DNA of 64,000 bases from Vibrionales bacterium SWAT-3. GTDB taxonomy: Bacteria; Pseudomonadota; Gammaproteobacteria; Enterobacterales; Vibrionaceae. Both the position numbers and the translations under genes were made by a program. Shown here one piece after another: positions 29,429 to 39,376 of the stretch. Where the stretch lies: NCBI GenBank assembly GCA_000169995.1, contig AAZW01000013.1:1-64000 (forward strand), read 5' to 3'. How positions within the stretch are numbered: the stretch's first letter is position 1; each line of letters opens with the position of its first letter. The notes under the pieces were generated by a model. The model was not told the DNA's origin. It searched no databases and saw only the letters and a list, made by a program, of their open reading frames with translations.

Positions 29429-29811
29429 CGTTTAGCTCTTCGAATCTCGATTACCCACATCCCGTATCCGCTCTTTCTCATTACACTTTTGGCAACGTCA
29501 TTCCCTACAGCGAGGCACGAGCGTGATAGGGAATCTCTCTCAATGTACTTAATGCGACACATCAGACATGACATGGGATTCCAGATATTTAGTTCCTCAA
29601 TTCTGGAATGACAGCCTAGAGCCGATGAGAATAACGAGATTCGAGATGCGAAAATATGTAACGGCTCTCATTCTGCTTGTGACCCGTTTACCCAAGTTAC
29701 GCCCCGCTCTAACGCTTTTCTCATCCCGCTTACTCGTATCTCGCATCTGCTCTGTACGCTCTTCGCATCTCGTTTACTCGTATCTCGCATCTATTCTTCA
29801 AGATCCAGATA
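29429..29811. repeat. Word repeats and REP-like hairpins between the toxin gene and gpmM
   Basis: Inverted word repeats at about 29429-29470 and 29690-29800, plus-oriented words at 29625-29655, a type B hairpin at about 29490-29535 and a degenerate type A hairpin at about 29573-29613. No gene seen. Confidence 0.75.
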
Positions 29812-29843
29812 AAAAAAAACGACCACACTCGCGTGCAGCCGTT
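29812..29843 (-). terminator. gpmM terminator
   Basis: On the minus strand an 11-bp stem with three G-T pairs and a GCGA loop is followed by eight or more T residues, 25 nt after the gpmM stop. Confidence 0.85.
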
Positions 29844-29867
29844 CTAGTATTCGATGAAAGTTAAAAG

Positions 29868-31400
29868 TTACTTAACTAAAACATCACCTGACATTTCAGC
29901 AGGGATCTCTGTACCAGTTAGAGAAAGCATTGTTGGTGCAAGATCAGACAGCTTACCGCCTTCTTTGAACTCAACGTCTTTGTTACCTACGTAAATAAGT
30001 GGCACTGGTAGGTTAGTGTGTGCAGTGTGGATGCCGCCCGTTTCTGGGTTAACCATCATTTCTGCGTTACCGTGGTCTGCTGTGATAAGCAGTTGGCCGT
30101 CAGCTTCTTTGATTGCTTCAACCACTTTACCAAGACACTCGTCTAGAGACTCTACTGCTTTCACTGCTGCATCGTAAACGCCAGTGTGGCCAACCATGTC
30201 ACAGTTAGGGAAGTTACAAACGATAGCGTCGTACTTGCCGCCTTTGATTGCAGCAACTAACTTTTCAGTTAGCTCTGGTGCACTCATTTCAGGCTGTAGG
30301 TCGTAAGTGGCTACTTTTGGAGAAGCAACAAGTTGACGCTCTTCGCCTTCAAACTCCTCTTCGATACCGCCATTGAAGAAGAAAGTCACATGCGCGTATT
30401 TCTCTGTTTCTGAAATACGTAGCTGCGTTTTACCTTGCTTAGATAACCACTCACCGTAAGTGTTCTCTAGAGAAGCCGGTGGGAATGCACATAACAGCGG
30501 GATATCAGCAGCGTATTGAGTCAGCATCACGAAGTCGATTGCTGGGAATACATTACGCTCAAAACCATCGAAATCAGCAACGAATGTGCGAGTGATTTGA
30601 CGAGCACGGTCGGCACGGTAATTCATGAAGATAACTGCATCGCCATCTACGATAGCAGCAGACTCTTCACCTTCCGCTTTAATTTCAGTCGCTTTAACGA
30701 ACTCATCGTTTTCATCACGAGCGTAAGCGGCTTCTAGGCCAGCAACTGCCGTGTCGAATGTGAACTCTGCTTTTGCTTCAGTTAAAAGCTCGTATGCAGT
30801 TTGAACGCGTTCCCAGTTGTTATCTCGGTCCATTGCGTAGTAACGGCCAACCAAAGAAGCCACACGACCTTTACCCAGTTTAGCGAACAAATCTTGGAAA
30901 CGTTGTAGAGAGTTTTCAGCGCTACGTGGCGGCGTATCACGGCCGTCTAGGAATGCGTGAAGGTAGATTTTCTCTGCGCCACGCTCTGCTGCCATTTCAA
31001 CGGCTGCGTAGATGTGATCTTCATGAGAGTGAACGCCACCTGGTGACATAAGGCCCATGATGTGAACTGCTTTATCCGCTTTCACAGCTTTGTCGATAGC
31101 ATTCACTAGCGCTTCAGTTTGACCGAATTCACCGTCTGCAATTGACTTAGTGATACGAGTAAGATCTTGGTATAACACACGACCAGCACCAATGTTAGTG
31201 TGACCAACTTCAGAGTTACCCATTTGGCCATCAGGTAGGCCTACATCCATGCCAGAAGCAGAGATTAGCGTGTTAGGTTGGTTAGCAATAAGACCATCTA
31301 ATACTGGTGTCTTAGCGTTCGCGATAGCGTTGTCTTGGTTGTCTTCACGGTAACCGTAACCGTCAAGGATCACTAGAGCCATTGGCTTCTTAGCTGACAT
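29868..31400 (-). CDS. gpmM: 2,3-bisphosphoglycerate-independent phosphoglycerate mutase
   Basis: 510 residues, Mn-dependent glycolytic enzyme interconverting 3- and 2-phosphoglycerate. Alkaline-phosphatase-superfamily motifs: VILDGYG (metal Asp), [14 protein letters not shown] (catalytic Ser), [20 protein letters not shown] and ITADHGNAE (metal ligands). Start ATG 31400 with GAGG about 8 nt upstream; the in-frame TTG at 31418 is less likely. It marks the core-genome border of the polysaccharide locus. Confidence 0.96.
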   Translation of the reverse strand: MSAKKPMALVILDGYGYREDNQDNAIANAKTPVLDGLIANQPNTLISASGMDVGLPDGQMGNSEVGHTNIGAGRVLYQDLTRITKSIADGEFGQTEALVNAIDKAVKADKAVHIMGLMSPGGVHSHEDHIYAAVEMAAERGAEKIYLHAFLDGRDTPPRSAENSLQRFQDLFAKLGKGRVASLVGRYYAMDRDNNWERVQTAYELLTEAKAEFTFDTAVAGLEAAYARDENDEFVKATEIKAEGEESAAIVDGDAVIFMNYRADRARQITRTFVADFDGFERNVFPAIDFVMLTQYAADIPLLCAFPPASLENTYGEWLSKQGKTQLRISETEKYAHVTFFFNGGIEEEFEGEERQLVASPKVATYDLQPEMSAPELTEKLVAAIKGGKYDAIVCNFPNCDMVGHTGVYDAAVKAVESLDECLGKVVEAIKEADGQLLITADHGNAEMMVNPETGGIHTAHTNLPVPLIYVGNKDVEFKEGGKLSDLAPTMLSLTGTEIPAEMSGDVLVK

Positions 31401-31555
31401 AGGACTGACCTCGTTCAATTCAAAATAAATCGGTATAAAAACAAATTAGCGTAATTTTACTACAGTTTACAGTCAAAACTGTAGCGGAAGATCAAGAAAC
31501 GTCTCAGGTAGGCGGATCGGATGTGAAAAAAAATGTCATTTTAGGAGGGAGTAAA

Positions 31556-31583
31556 GTAGGGATATGAACGTTTATATCCCTAC
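31556..31583 (-). terminator. Stem-loop downstream of the 60-codon ORF
   Basis: A 10-bp perfect stem (31556-31565 with 31574-31583), 8-nt loop and short T-rich stretch on the minus strand. It could end transcription coming from the polysaccharide operon or the small ORF. 31401-31555 should contain the gpmM promoter. Confidence 0.6.
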
Positions 31584-31626
31584 AATCTAGATTCAGAAAG
31601 CTGAATAACAATAATTTGATAGCTCT

Positions 31627-31809
31627 TTAGTGCAGAAGGTCAACCTCAGTTTCATGCTCTTCATTATCGTCATTTGGCTTCAGGTGACGCACCAAAGGTT
31701 GGTCTATCACTGTGGTTTTGTTAGTAACATACTGAAAGCTAAAGTCATCCCATAATATTTGATCCAAGCTTTCCTCAATTTCTTGATTAGACGAAATATC
31801 GATTATCAT
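31627..31809 (-). CDS. Possible small acidic protein downstream of an 8-bp repeat array
   Basis: 60 codons; not recognised. The product is acidic (many Glu/Asp: NQEIEESLDQILWDDF, NDDNEEHETEVDLLH). The only plausible ATG (31809) lies in the last unit of the 8-bp array, with no Shine-Dalgarno sequence. Support for a real gene: an open frame without internal repeats, a stem-loop 43 nt after the stop, and position at the end of the polysaccharide operon. Against: short length and unknown homology. Confidence 0.4.
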   Translation of the reverse strand: MIIDISSNQEIEESLDQILWDDFSFQYVTNKTTVIDQPLVRHLKPNDDNEEHETEVDLLH

Positions 31810-32050
31810 GTTATCATGTTATCATGTTATCATGTTATCATGTTATCATGTTATCATGTTATCATGTTATCATGTTATCATGTTATCATGTTATCATGTT
31901 ATCATGTTATCATGTTATCATGTTATCATGTTATCATGTTATCATGTTATCATGTTATCATGTTATCATGTTATCATGTTATCATGTTATCATGTTATCA
32001 TGTTATCATGTTATCATGTTATCATGTTATCATGTTATCATGTTATCATG
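31803..32050. repeat. 31 perfect tandem copies of an 8-bp repeat (TTATCATG)
   Basis: 248 bp with unit TTATCATG on the plus strand, with no mismatch in any copy. On the plus strand all three frames are open through it (repeating IMLSCYHV). On the minus strand (CATGATAA) every frame meets stops, and each unit offers ATG ATA ACA TGA with the TGA overlapping the next ATG. The last unit supplies the ATG of the 60-codon ORF. Perfect identity implies recent slippage expansion. 32051-32179 contains no other feature. Confidence 0.98.
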
Positions 32051-32179
32051 AATACTGCCTCATATCTGTGCCAAAGCTCACAGTAATTATGGACAATAAA
32101 CATAACGCTTTCGAAAGATTTGTGTAAAAAATCGGCTAACAGGAGGTCATAATCTACATAACAGGATCCAAGATCACCT

Positions 32180-34123
32180 CTAGACTCTAGGTTCGAGAAG
32201 GAACTCTTGCTTGTTTTGAGCAGCATTCCAAACCAAATCTCCAACGCCATCTGTCGGCTTAAAACCGGTTGGCGCATCAAGAAGAAGCTGGCGAATCGTA
32301 TCATGTTGCAGGTTATGACAAGCGAAATCCAATGACTCTAGTAGAGAGTCATATTCGTTAATCGGTAAAAACACTTCTTGTGCAGTCATAATGCGCTCAT
32401 GAGCAGTTGGAGATACGTTATCGCCAATCAACAACTCTTCATAGAGCTTCTCACCAGGGCGTAGGCCTGAGAATTTAATCTCAATATCGCCATGGGGATT
32501 TTCTTCATTCTTAACAGAAAGCCCTGAAAGATTAATCAAATTTTCAGCCAGATCTGTAATTTTGACCGACTCCCCCATATCAAGAACAAATACATCGCCA
32601 CCCTTGCCCATTGCACCCGCTTGAATAACTAGTTGTGCGGCTTCAGGGATGGTCATAAAGAAACGGGTGATGTCACGGTGAGTAACCGTTAATGGGCCAC
32701 CAGCTTTAATTTGCCTTTTAAACAGAGGAATGACCGAACCTGAAGATCCAAGCACATTGCCAAAGCGAACCATACAGAAACGTGTGCCGTGCTCTTTTTG
32801 GTTCTCTCGCTCAGCCAAAGCTTGTAAGCCAAGCTCCGCCATACGTTTGGTGGTGCCCATCACATTGGTTGGGCGTACCGCTTTGTCTGTCGAGATCAAT
32901 ACAAATGATTCAACCCCCGCCTCGATCGCGGCTTTAGCGGTATAGTAAGTACCGTAAACATTGTTACGCACCCCCTCGACCACGTTGTACTCGACAAGTG
33001 GAACGTGCTTATAAGCGGCTGCATGATAAACCGTTTGTACACCAAATGACTGCATTGAGGTTAGTAATCGATGTGGTCGCTGAACTGAACCTAGCAGCGG
33101 AACGATCTCGACTTCATAACCTTTTGCTTCTTTCACTAGGGAAAGCTCACGATCAATTTGGTACAAGCCAAACTCAGACACTTCAAAAAGTACTAATGTT
33201 TTGGGCTGCTGTTTGAGAATTTGGCGACATAACTCAGAGCCAATGGAACCACCAGCACCAGTGACCATTACCACTTTATCTTTAATGTTAGCTTCCATCA
33301 GGGATTGCTGAGGAGTAACGGCATCACGACCTAACAAATCCTCAATAGGAACATCGGTAAGCTCATCGATTTTCGCTTTACCTGACACAATATCCGCCAT
33401 TTCAGGTACGGTTTGAATTTCCACAAGTAGTGGAGCCAACAAGTCCAACACTTGTTTACGACGGGCGCGAGAAGCGCTAGGTATGGCGAGCAAGATCTTA
33501 GAGACGTCGTGCTTCTCAATCACCCCTTCCGCCTTACCCAAATTAACAACAGGCAAGCCTAAAATCATCGTATTGGTAAGCGTTTTATCTTCATCAATGA
33601 ACGCACGTACTCGATAATTATCTGAAGCCCTAAGTGCGACAGCCAACTGCCGACCACCAGAGCCCGCACCGTAAATCAATACTTCCTCCCGAGAATCTTT
33701 CAAAGGAGAAGTCGTCGCAACAAGATTACGAACGACCAAACGAGAGCCGCCGCACAACAAGGCTAAATAAGCACAGTAAATAATAGGCACTGTGCGAGGG
33801 ATTGGTTCTTGTAAATAATAGGCAAAAACTGCCAATGATATTGCCGATAATAACGCACCAGCCGTTACTACAAACAGTGCCTGGAAGGTAAGGTAGCGAA
33901 GGACGGCACGGTAAAGCCCTATTTTAGTAAAAATAGATACTGTTGTTATTACTGTTAAGCCTGTCAGTAATAAATTATCGCCATCAGTCAGAAGTTGAAA
34001 ATCACCTAGCCTTGTCCACAAAGCAATATGCAGAGCAAGGACGATAAGCAATGTATCAATAGAAACGCTGATAACCCGCTTTTTAAAGCGAGAAAGGTGC
34101 CATATAAAGTTTAGACGTTGCAT
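32180..34123 (-). CDS. WbpM/PglF-like UDP-GlcNAc 4,6-dehydratase (membrane type)
   Basis: 647 residues. Four N-terminal transmembrane helices (about 15-130) are followed by a CoA-binding-like Rossmann domain (YGAGSGGRQ near 150) and a C-terminal SDR dehydratase domain with GAGGSIGSELCRQI near 288. The catalytic region reads STDKAVRPTNVMGTTKR, i.e. MxxxK in place of YxxxK, as is known for WbpM-type enzymes. It makes UDP-4-keto-6-deoxy-GlcNAc, the first step to bacillosamine or QuiNAc/FucNAc sugars. Last recognised gene of the minus-strand polysaccharide operon. Confidence 0.92.
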   Translation of the reverse strand: MQRLNFIWHLSRFKKRVISVSIDTLLIVLALHIALWTRLGDFQLLTDGDNLLLTGLTVITTVSIFTKIGLYRAVLRYLTFQALFVVTAGALLSAISLAVFAYYLQEPIPRTVPIIYCAYLALLCGGSRLVVRNLVATTSPLKDSREEVLIYGAGSGGRQLAVALRASDNYRVRAFIDEDKTLTNTMILGLPVVNLGKAEGVIEKHDVSKILLAIPSASRARRKQVLDLLAPLLVEIQTVPEMADIVSGKAKIDELTDVPIEDLLGRDAVTPQQSLMEANIKDKVVMVTGAGGSIGSELCRQILKQQPKTLVLFEVSEFGLYQIDRELSLVKEAKGYEVEIVPLLGSVQRPHRLLTSMQSFGVQTVYHAAAYKHVPLVEYNVVEGVRNNVYGTYYTAKAAIEAGVESFVLISTDKAVRPTNVMGTTKRMAELGLQALAERENQKEHGTRFCMVRFGNVLGSSGSVIPLFKRQIKAGGPLTVTHRDITRFFMTIPEAAQLVIQAGAMGKGGDVFVLDMGESVKITDLAENLINLSGLSVKNEENPHGDIEIKFSGLRPGEKLYEELLIGDNVSPTAHERIMTAQEVFLPINEYDSLLESLDFACHNLQHDTIRQLLLDAPTGFKPTDGVGDLVWNAAQNKQEFLLEPRV

Positions 34124-34451
34124 AAAGTTATTCTTATTTATAAGTATTTAATAAAAAACAAGGACTGCATGAATGGATGTGTCGAACATTATTGAAATTC
34201 GCAAAGAGAACTTACAAAAGATAACCCGAATATTTAATTCTCGCTTTGATTTTTGATTAATATAAATTCAAAAACAGCCCCAAAATATTAATTCATTCGG
34301 ATATTAGTGAAAGCTTATAACGATATCAATCACATATTTGAAACGTTAAATTAAGAAAAACAATGAAATTTGTGAAGAAAGACCTTTGTAATCAAAATTT
34401 AACTTTCATAAAAAGTCATCTTCATTACCCGGGAACATTAATACTTAGTCT

Positions 34452-35618
34452 TTAGTCTGAACCAAATAAGTCGCGCGAGTACACTTTGTCTTGCACATCC
34501 GCCAGATCTTGCGCCATGCGGTTAGACACAATCACATCACAGCTTGATTTAAACTGCTCGAAATCGGTTAGCACTAATGAGCGGAAAAACTCCTTTTCTT
34601 TCAGCTCTGGCTCAAACACCACCACTTCAATGCCTTTGGCTTTAAGGCGTTTCATGATGCCTTGAATACTCGAAGCGCGGAAGTTATCAGAGCCGGACTT
34701 CATCACTAAACGGTAGATACCCACACGCGTTGGGTTGCGTTTGATAATCGAATCAGCAATAAAATCTTTACGTGTGGTGTTCGAGTCTACAATTGCACCA
34801 ATAATGTTATTTGGTACGTCTGAGTAGTTTGCACGCAATTGCTTAGTATCTTTTGGTAAACAGTAACCACCGTAACCAAATGAAGGGTTGTTGTAGTGCG
34901 AGCCAATACGCGGGTCTAAACAGACGCCATCAATTATCTGGCGCGTATCTAGCCCGTGTGATTCTGCGTAAGTATCTAGTTCATTAAAGTAAGCGACGCG
35001 AAGGGCCAAATAAGTATTTGAAAACAGCTTTACCGCTTCCGCTTCAGTCGAGTCAGTATACAAAGTTTCAACGCCTTTCTTCACCGCCCCCTCTAATAGC
35101 AAGTTCGCGAATACTGTCGCGCGTTCAGAGCGCTCACCCACCACGATGCGAGATGGATGCAGGTTATCGTAAAGTGCTTTACCTTCTCGTAAGAATTCTG
35201 GCGAGAACATCAAGTTTTCGCAGCCAAGTTCTTGCTTAATACGAGCGGTATAACCCACAGGTACAGTCGATTTAATTACCATCACCGCATTTGGGTTAAT
35301 CGCCATTACGTCTTTAATCACAGCTTCAACAGAAGATGTATTAAAGTAATTGGTTTCAACATCGTAGTCTGTTGGGGTTGCAATAATAACGAACTCCGCA
35401 TCGACATACGCCAGTTCTTTATCAAGTGTTGCGGTAAAGTTTAATGGCTTATTTGCCAGAAAGTCTTCGATTTCTAGGTCGACGATTGGCGATATTTTAT
35501 CATTCAGTAATTTTACTTTTTCTTCGATAATATCGACTGCAATAACATCATGATGTTGGGCCAGCAACATCGCATTTGATAAGCCTACATAGCCAGTACC
35601 GGCAATTGCAATTTTCAT
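34452..35618 (-). CDS. ugd: UDP-glucose 6-dehydrogenase
   Basis: 388 residues. NAD-binding N-terminal domain ([12 protein letters not shown]), central helix domain and a UDP-binding C-terminal domain; catalytic Cys in [14 protein letters not shown] near residue 254. It oxidises UDP-glucose to UDP-glucuronate, so the polysaccharide probably contains a uronic acid. It sits between the dehydratase and aminotransferase genes. The gap 34124-34451 to the dehydratase gene is AT-rich and non-coding (328 bp), so a separate promoter for the dehydratase gene is possible. Confidence 0.95.
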   Translation of the reverse strand: MKIAIAGTGYVGLSNAMLLAQHHDVIAVDIIEEKVKLLNDKISPIVDLEIEDFLANKPLNFTATLDKELAYVDAEFVIIATPTDYDVETNYFNTSSVEAVIKDVMAINPNAVMVIKSTVPVGYTARIKQELGCENLMFSPEFLREGKALYDNLHPSRIVVGERSERATVFANLLLEGAVKKGVETLYTDSTEAEAVKLFSNTYLALRVAYFNELDTYAESHGLDTRQIIDGVCLDPRIGSHYNNPSFGYGGYCLPKDTKQLRANYSDVPNNIIGAIVDSNTTRKDFIADSIIKRNPTRVGIYRLVMKSGSDNFRASSIQGIMKRLKAKGIEVVVFEPELKEKEFFRSLVLTDFEQFKSSCDVIVSNRMAQDLADVQDKVYSRDLFGSD

Positions 35619-35716
35619 TTTCTTTTTTTCTTCGCTGACGTTGTAATATATACAATTAAAAGCTTAATATGAGAATAATTAGGGAAAGCCCTAACCTTCC
35701 CTATCATAATATTTGA

Positions 35717-36892
35717 TTAGATTTGAGCTTCAAGTAAAACAGCACGAAGCACTTCCGCCGTTTTCTCAATTTCTCTTTGCGTTAAGGTTGGGTGCACTAA
35801 AAACATTAAGCTAGTGTCACCTAACTCAACCGCATTCTTTAACGGTTTTTCTGGCCTGTAACTTGTGCCATCAAATGCTTTTTCTAGATAGACCTCTGAA
35901 CAACTGCCTTGATAGGCAGGCACACCACGCTCAACAATCGCATCAACAACTTTATCGCGAGTCCAACCAGGCTTTAGATACTCAGGGCACATAAACATAT
36001 AATGTTTATATTCGGCATGTTCAATATATTCAGGAATGTCAACACTGCGAACAATGGGAAGATCAGCAATAGATGCTTCAATCACAGCTGCGTTTACTTG
36101 ACGCTTTTGCGTCCACTCAGCTATGCGTTGAAGTTGGATACGACCAATAACCGCTTGCATCTCTGTCATGCGCCAGTTGGTACCAAAACTTTCATGTAGC
36201 CAACGAAAGCCTGGTGGGTGATCGCGGTTGTAAATAGCATCAAAACTTTTTCCATGATCCTTATAAGACCACATAAACGACCATAGTTCTTTATCGTTAG
36301 TGGTTACCATACCGCCTTCGCCGCCTGTGGTCATTATCTTGTCTTGGCAAAAAGACCAAGCACCAATATGACCAATCATACCAACACTGCGGCCTTTGTA
36401 TTTCGCCCCATGCGCCTGAGCACAATCTTCAATAACCTTGAAGCCATGCTTTTCAGAGAGTGCCATAATCGCATCCATCTCGGCTGGCATGCCTGCAAGG
36501 TGAACAACGATAACAACCTTGGTTTTTGGTGTAAGTACAGCTTGTATCGATTCAGCGGTAATGTTTTGACTGTTTAGGTCTACGTCAGCAAAGACAGGCG
36601 TCGCACCAGCCGTTACAATAGACGAGGCCGATGCTAAGAAAGTACGTGATGTGGTGATTACTTCATCATCTTGACCAACCCCGAATGCCTTCAATGCGAC
36701 ATCCAACGCTAGCGTACCGTTACCCAAAGCCACTGCGTATTCACAGCCAACCCAAGCCGCAAACTCTTTCTCGAATTCACGACCTTCTTGCCCCGTCCAA
36801 TAATTAACTTTATTTGAAAGTACAACCTTGCTTACGGCATCCGCTTCTTCTTGAGTAAACGAAGGCCATGGGGAAAATGATGTATTAAGCAC
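35717..36892 (-). CDS. DegT/DnrJ/EryC1-family sugar aminotransferase (PglE-like)
   Basis: 391 residues, PLP-dependent. Seen: GNGTLALDVALKAFG (PLP phosphate site), EDCAQAHGAKYKG (Asp of the cofactor site) and SFCQDKIMTTGGEGG, whose Lys forms the internal aldimine. With the PglD-like and WbpM/PglF-like enzymes encoded next door it should aminate UDP-4-keto-6-deoxy-GlcNAc at C4 on the way to UDP-N,N'-diacetylbacillosamine. Confidence 0.9.
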   Translation of the reverse strand: MLNTSFSPWPSFTQEEADAVSKVVLSNKVNYWTGQEGREFEKEFAAWVGCEYAVALGNGTLALDVALKAFGVGQDDEVITTSRTFLASASSIVTAGATPVFADVDLNSQNITAESIQAVLTPKTKVVIVVHLAGMPAEMDAIMALSEKHGFKVIEDCAQAHGAKYKGRSVGMIGHIGAWSFCQDKIMTTGGEGGMVTTNDKELWSFMWSYKDHGKSFDAIYNRDHPPGFRWLHESFGTNWRMTEMQAVIGRIQLQRIAEWTQKRQVNAAVIEASIADLPIVRSVDIPEYIEHAEYKHYMFMCPEYLKPGWTRDKVVDAIVERGVPAYQGSCSEVYLEKAFDGTSYRPEKPLKNAVELGDTSLMFLVHPTLTQREIEKTAEVLRAVLLEAQI

Positions 36893-36917
36893 GATGTCAC
36901 CTAATCAGTTTTAATTT

Positions 36918-37544
36918 TTATGATTTGATAAGCTCATGAGCTGGAGAGCCCACGAAGGTTTTAAAGTTTGGAACATTGTTGATGACTGTTGAACCAGCAC
37001 CAACGACTGAGTCACAACCAATCACAACAAGTTGTTTAATCTGACTACCGATTCCAATCCAAGTGTTTTTGCCAACTTCAACGCCGCCAGCTAAGTTAAC
37101 ACCTGGGCTAATGTGAACACCTTCAGCGAGCTTGCAATCATGGTCGACAGTAGAGCCAGTATTGATAATGCAGCACATCCCAATATGACTAAAAGGGTTA
37201 ACGACCGCATTTGCCATAACAACCGAGCCAGTGCCAATATGCGCGTACTTACTTATTACTGCACTTGGGTGAGCAAGTACATCGAAGTTCGCTCCCGCAG
37301 AACTCAATTCACGCTGTTTGGAACAGCGAATCGCATTGTGACCAATCGCGACAACAGTAAGGTCATATTCTTTCACGTTAGAAAGAAGTTTGCGTGTATC
37401 ACCAGACACAGACCAATGTCCAACGGATTTTATGCTTGGCCAACGGTCATCAAAAAATATAATATTACGATAGCCATTAAGTTCAGCTATCTCGGCGATT
37501 ACTTTTCCATGCCCACTAGCTCCTAAAATGGCACAGCTTTTCAT
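36918..37544 (-). CDS. PglD/NeuD-type sugar O/N-acetyltransferase
   Basis: 208 residues. N-terminal Rossmann-like UDP-sugar binding domain (ILGASGHGKVIAEIAE) and a C-terminal left-handed beta-helix of hexapeptide repeats (IGTGSVVMANAVVNP, GVHISPGVNLAGGVEVGKN). The catalytic His in STVDHDCKL is conserved in PglD. It should acetylate the C4 amino group of UDP-4-amino-4,6-dideoxy-GlcNAc. Its start overlaps the upstream gene's stop by 4 nt. Confidence 0.9.
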   Translation of the reverse strand: MKSCAILGASGHGKVIAEIAELNGYRNIIFFDDRWPSIKSVGHWSVSGDTRKLLSNVKEYDLTVVAIGHNAIRCSKQRELSSAGANFDVLAHPSAVISKYAHIGTGSVVMANAVVNPFSHIGMCCIINTGSTVDHDCKLAEGVHISPGVNLAGGVEVGKNTWIGIGSQIKQLVVIGCDSVVGAGSTVINNVPNFKTFVGSPAHELIKS

Positions 37545-38155
37545 GATTGGTCATTACCTTGATGCGGTGAACCTATAAAAGGCTCGATGGTAACGTGTCC
37601 ATCTGCTGAGATGTCTTCCTTGAGGAATACTTTTTTAACAGTTAGTACCAAGATCTTGATATCAAGCAACAAAGATTGGTTTTCAACATACCATGCATCG
37701 TATTCGAATTTCTGTTCCCAACTGATTGCATTCCGTCCATTCACTTGCGCCCAACCGGTGATGCCTGGCCGTACATTATGTCTAGTTGCTTGCCGCTCGT
37801 TATAAAGCGGCAGGTATTGCATCAAAAGGGGTCTGGGGCCAACCAAGCTCATATCACCTTTCAATACCGATATTAAGCCAGGAAGCTCGTCTAAGCTTGT
37901 AGATCTAAGTTTTAGACCAAACGCTGTCAAACGCTCTTCGTCGGGAAGTGGATTACCAAACTTATCAGCCGCATCTTTCATGCTTCTGAATTTCAGCATG
38001 TTGAAAGGCGCTCCATTTAGACCAGGCCTTTGTTGTTTGAAAAGAACTGGTCGACCCAAGTTTTTAGAAACCTTTATGGCAACAACAATAAGGACGGGAA
38101 AGAAAATGATTAAAGCAACTAAAGAAAACACAACATCAAGAGTACGTTTGATCAT
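37541..38155 (-). CDS. Undecaprenyl-phosphate sugar phosphotransferase (PglC-like)
   Basis: 204 residues: a short monotopic phosphoglycosyl transferase with one N-terminal membrane helix (re-entrant) and the family motifs PVLFKQQRPG, MLKFRSM, TSLDELPGL, LVGPRPL and RPGITGWAQVNGRN. It moves a sugar-1-phosphate, likely diacetylbacillosamine phosphate given the neighbouring genes, to undecaprenyl phosphate to start the repeat unit. Overlaps the pglD-like gene by 4 nt and the upstream glycosyltransferase gene by 20 nt. Confidence 0.93.
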   Translation of the reverse strand: MIKRTLDVVFSLVALIIFFPVLIVVAIKVSKNLGRPVLFKQQRPGLNGAPFNMLKFRSMKDAADKFGNPLPDEERLTAFGLKLRSTSLDELPGLISVLKGDMSLVGPRPLLMQYLPLYNERQATRHNVRPGITGWAQVNGRNAISWEQKFEYDAWYVENQSLLLDIKILVLTVKKVFLKEDISADGHVTIEPFIGSPHQGNDQS

Positions 38156-39374
38156 TGATAGCCTCCATTAATGTGTTTTCTATACGTTCCGCCATCATAT
38201 CTCTTGAGAACTTCTTGTAAGCCAGATGTTTACACTGCAAAACAGCACTATCATACCTCCCCTTATCCTTCAAAAATAAGGACAGCTCTTTTGCTGAATT
38301 AGTGTGATCGTCAGGGTTTAATACCACACCACATTGATATTCCTCTATAAAGTCTTTCTGCCAGCCCCCATAATTGATTGCAATAGGAGTTCTTGAAGCT
38401 AAAGCGTCAAAAAGTTTATTTGCCGAGTTATGCCACATTTCAGGGATTGGGCCAAATAAAGAAATAGAAATATCAGCAGCTGATAACAACTTAACTATCT
38501 CAGTTTTAGCGACTGGAGGAAGTATGTATAAGTTGTCGTTTAGGACGTTCAGCTGTTCTGCTTTTTCTATAACAGCTTGTTTTTCCATACCATCACCAAT
38601 AGCGACAAAACAAATCTGGCTATCTATGTCTTTTGTGCTTTTAGCGAGTTCAGGAAGATAACCCACATTATTAATCAAACCAAAAGTGCCAGTATAAACA
38701 ACTAGCTTTCGTCCTTTTAAGAAACTCAAACTTTCTCGTCTATAGGTTTCACCAAAAGACTTACAAACATCAAATAGCTCAGTGTCACAACTGTTTGTGG
38801 CAAGTGTCACTTTATCGGTACTGATACCATGGCGAGTAATTCCATCACACATACCGGGAGAGAGACCAATCAACCTCTTAGAGTTTCGATAAGTATATTT
38901 TTCAAACCATTCAGCTAATTTAATAATCAACGGATTTTTAATTACCCCAACAGCCACCGGTAATTCAGGCCACAAATCGCGGACTTCAAATACCAAAGGC
39001 TTCTTTTTAATTTTGGAATAAATAAGCCCTGGAATTGCAATTGTTAATGGCGTGCTTGTCGCAAACACTACATCGCTTTTTATACTCAACGCTTTTATCG
39101 AAGAACACCATGAAAATTGTAGAAATTTAAATATACGCTTTATAAAAGAATCACGATTAGAGTAGGGAAGGTGCAATATGTGTAGTTTAATTCCATGTAT
39201 CTCGATTTCATTCCACCCCGCGACTAAAGAGTAGTTTTTAGAAAGGAATGCGGAAGACGTAACAAAAGTAACCTCATGACCATTAGCGACTAATCGCCTG
39301 GCCATTTCATAAGACCGAGTACCACCATTTGAAGCTGGCGTTGCAAAATATTGATGTAGGTATAATATATTCAT
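38136..39374 (-). CDS. Glycosyltransferase family 4-like protein
   Basis: 412 residues, GT-B fold. N-terminal acceptor domain (LHQYFATPASNGGTRSYEMA) and C-terminal nucleotide-sugar domain (VVYTGTFGLINNVGYL, then LPPVAKTEIVKLLSAADI). It resembles WbuB-type transferases that use lipid-linked sugar as acceptor. Adds one sugar to the repeat unit; donor unknown. Base composition falls from here to 44.8 kb, as is common in variable parts of O-antigen loci. Confidence 0.88.
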   Translation of the reverse strand: MNILYLHQYFATPASNGGTRSYEMARRLVANGHEVTFVTSSAFLSKNYSLVAGWNEIEIHGIKLHILHLPYSNRDSFIKRIFKFLQFSWCSSIKALSIKSDVVFATSTPLTIAIPGLIYSKIKKKPLVFEVRDLWPELPVAVGVIKNPLIIKLAEWFEKYTYRNSKRLIGLSPGMCDGITRHGISTDKVTLATNSCDTELFDVCKSFGETYRRESLSFLKGRKLVVYTGTFGLINNVGYLPELAKSTKDIDSQICFVAIGDGMEKQAVIEKAEQLNVLNDNLYILPPVAKTEIVKLLSAADISISLFGPIPEMWHNSANKLFDALASRTPIAINYGGWQKDFIEEYQCGVVLNPDDHTNSAKELSLFLKDKGRYDSAVLQCKHLAYKKFSRDMMAERIENTLMEAINDQTYS

Positions 39375-39376
39375 TA

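Noticed and set aside
31759..32127. Plus-strand ORFs (up to 122 codons) through the 8-bp array
   Set aside because: They are open only because TTATCATG has no stop codon in any frame. The product is a monotonous IMLSCYHV repeat with no extension into a recognisable protein.
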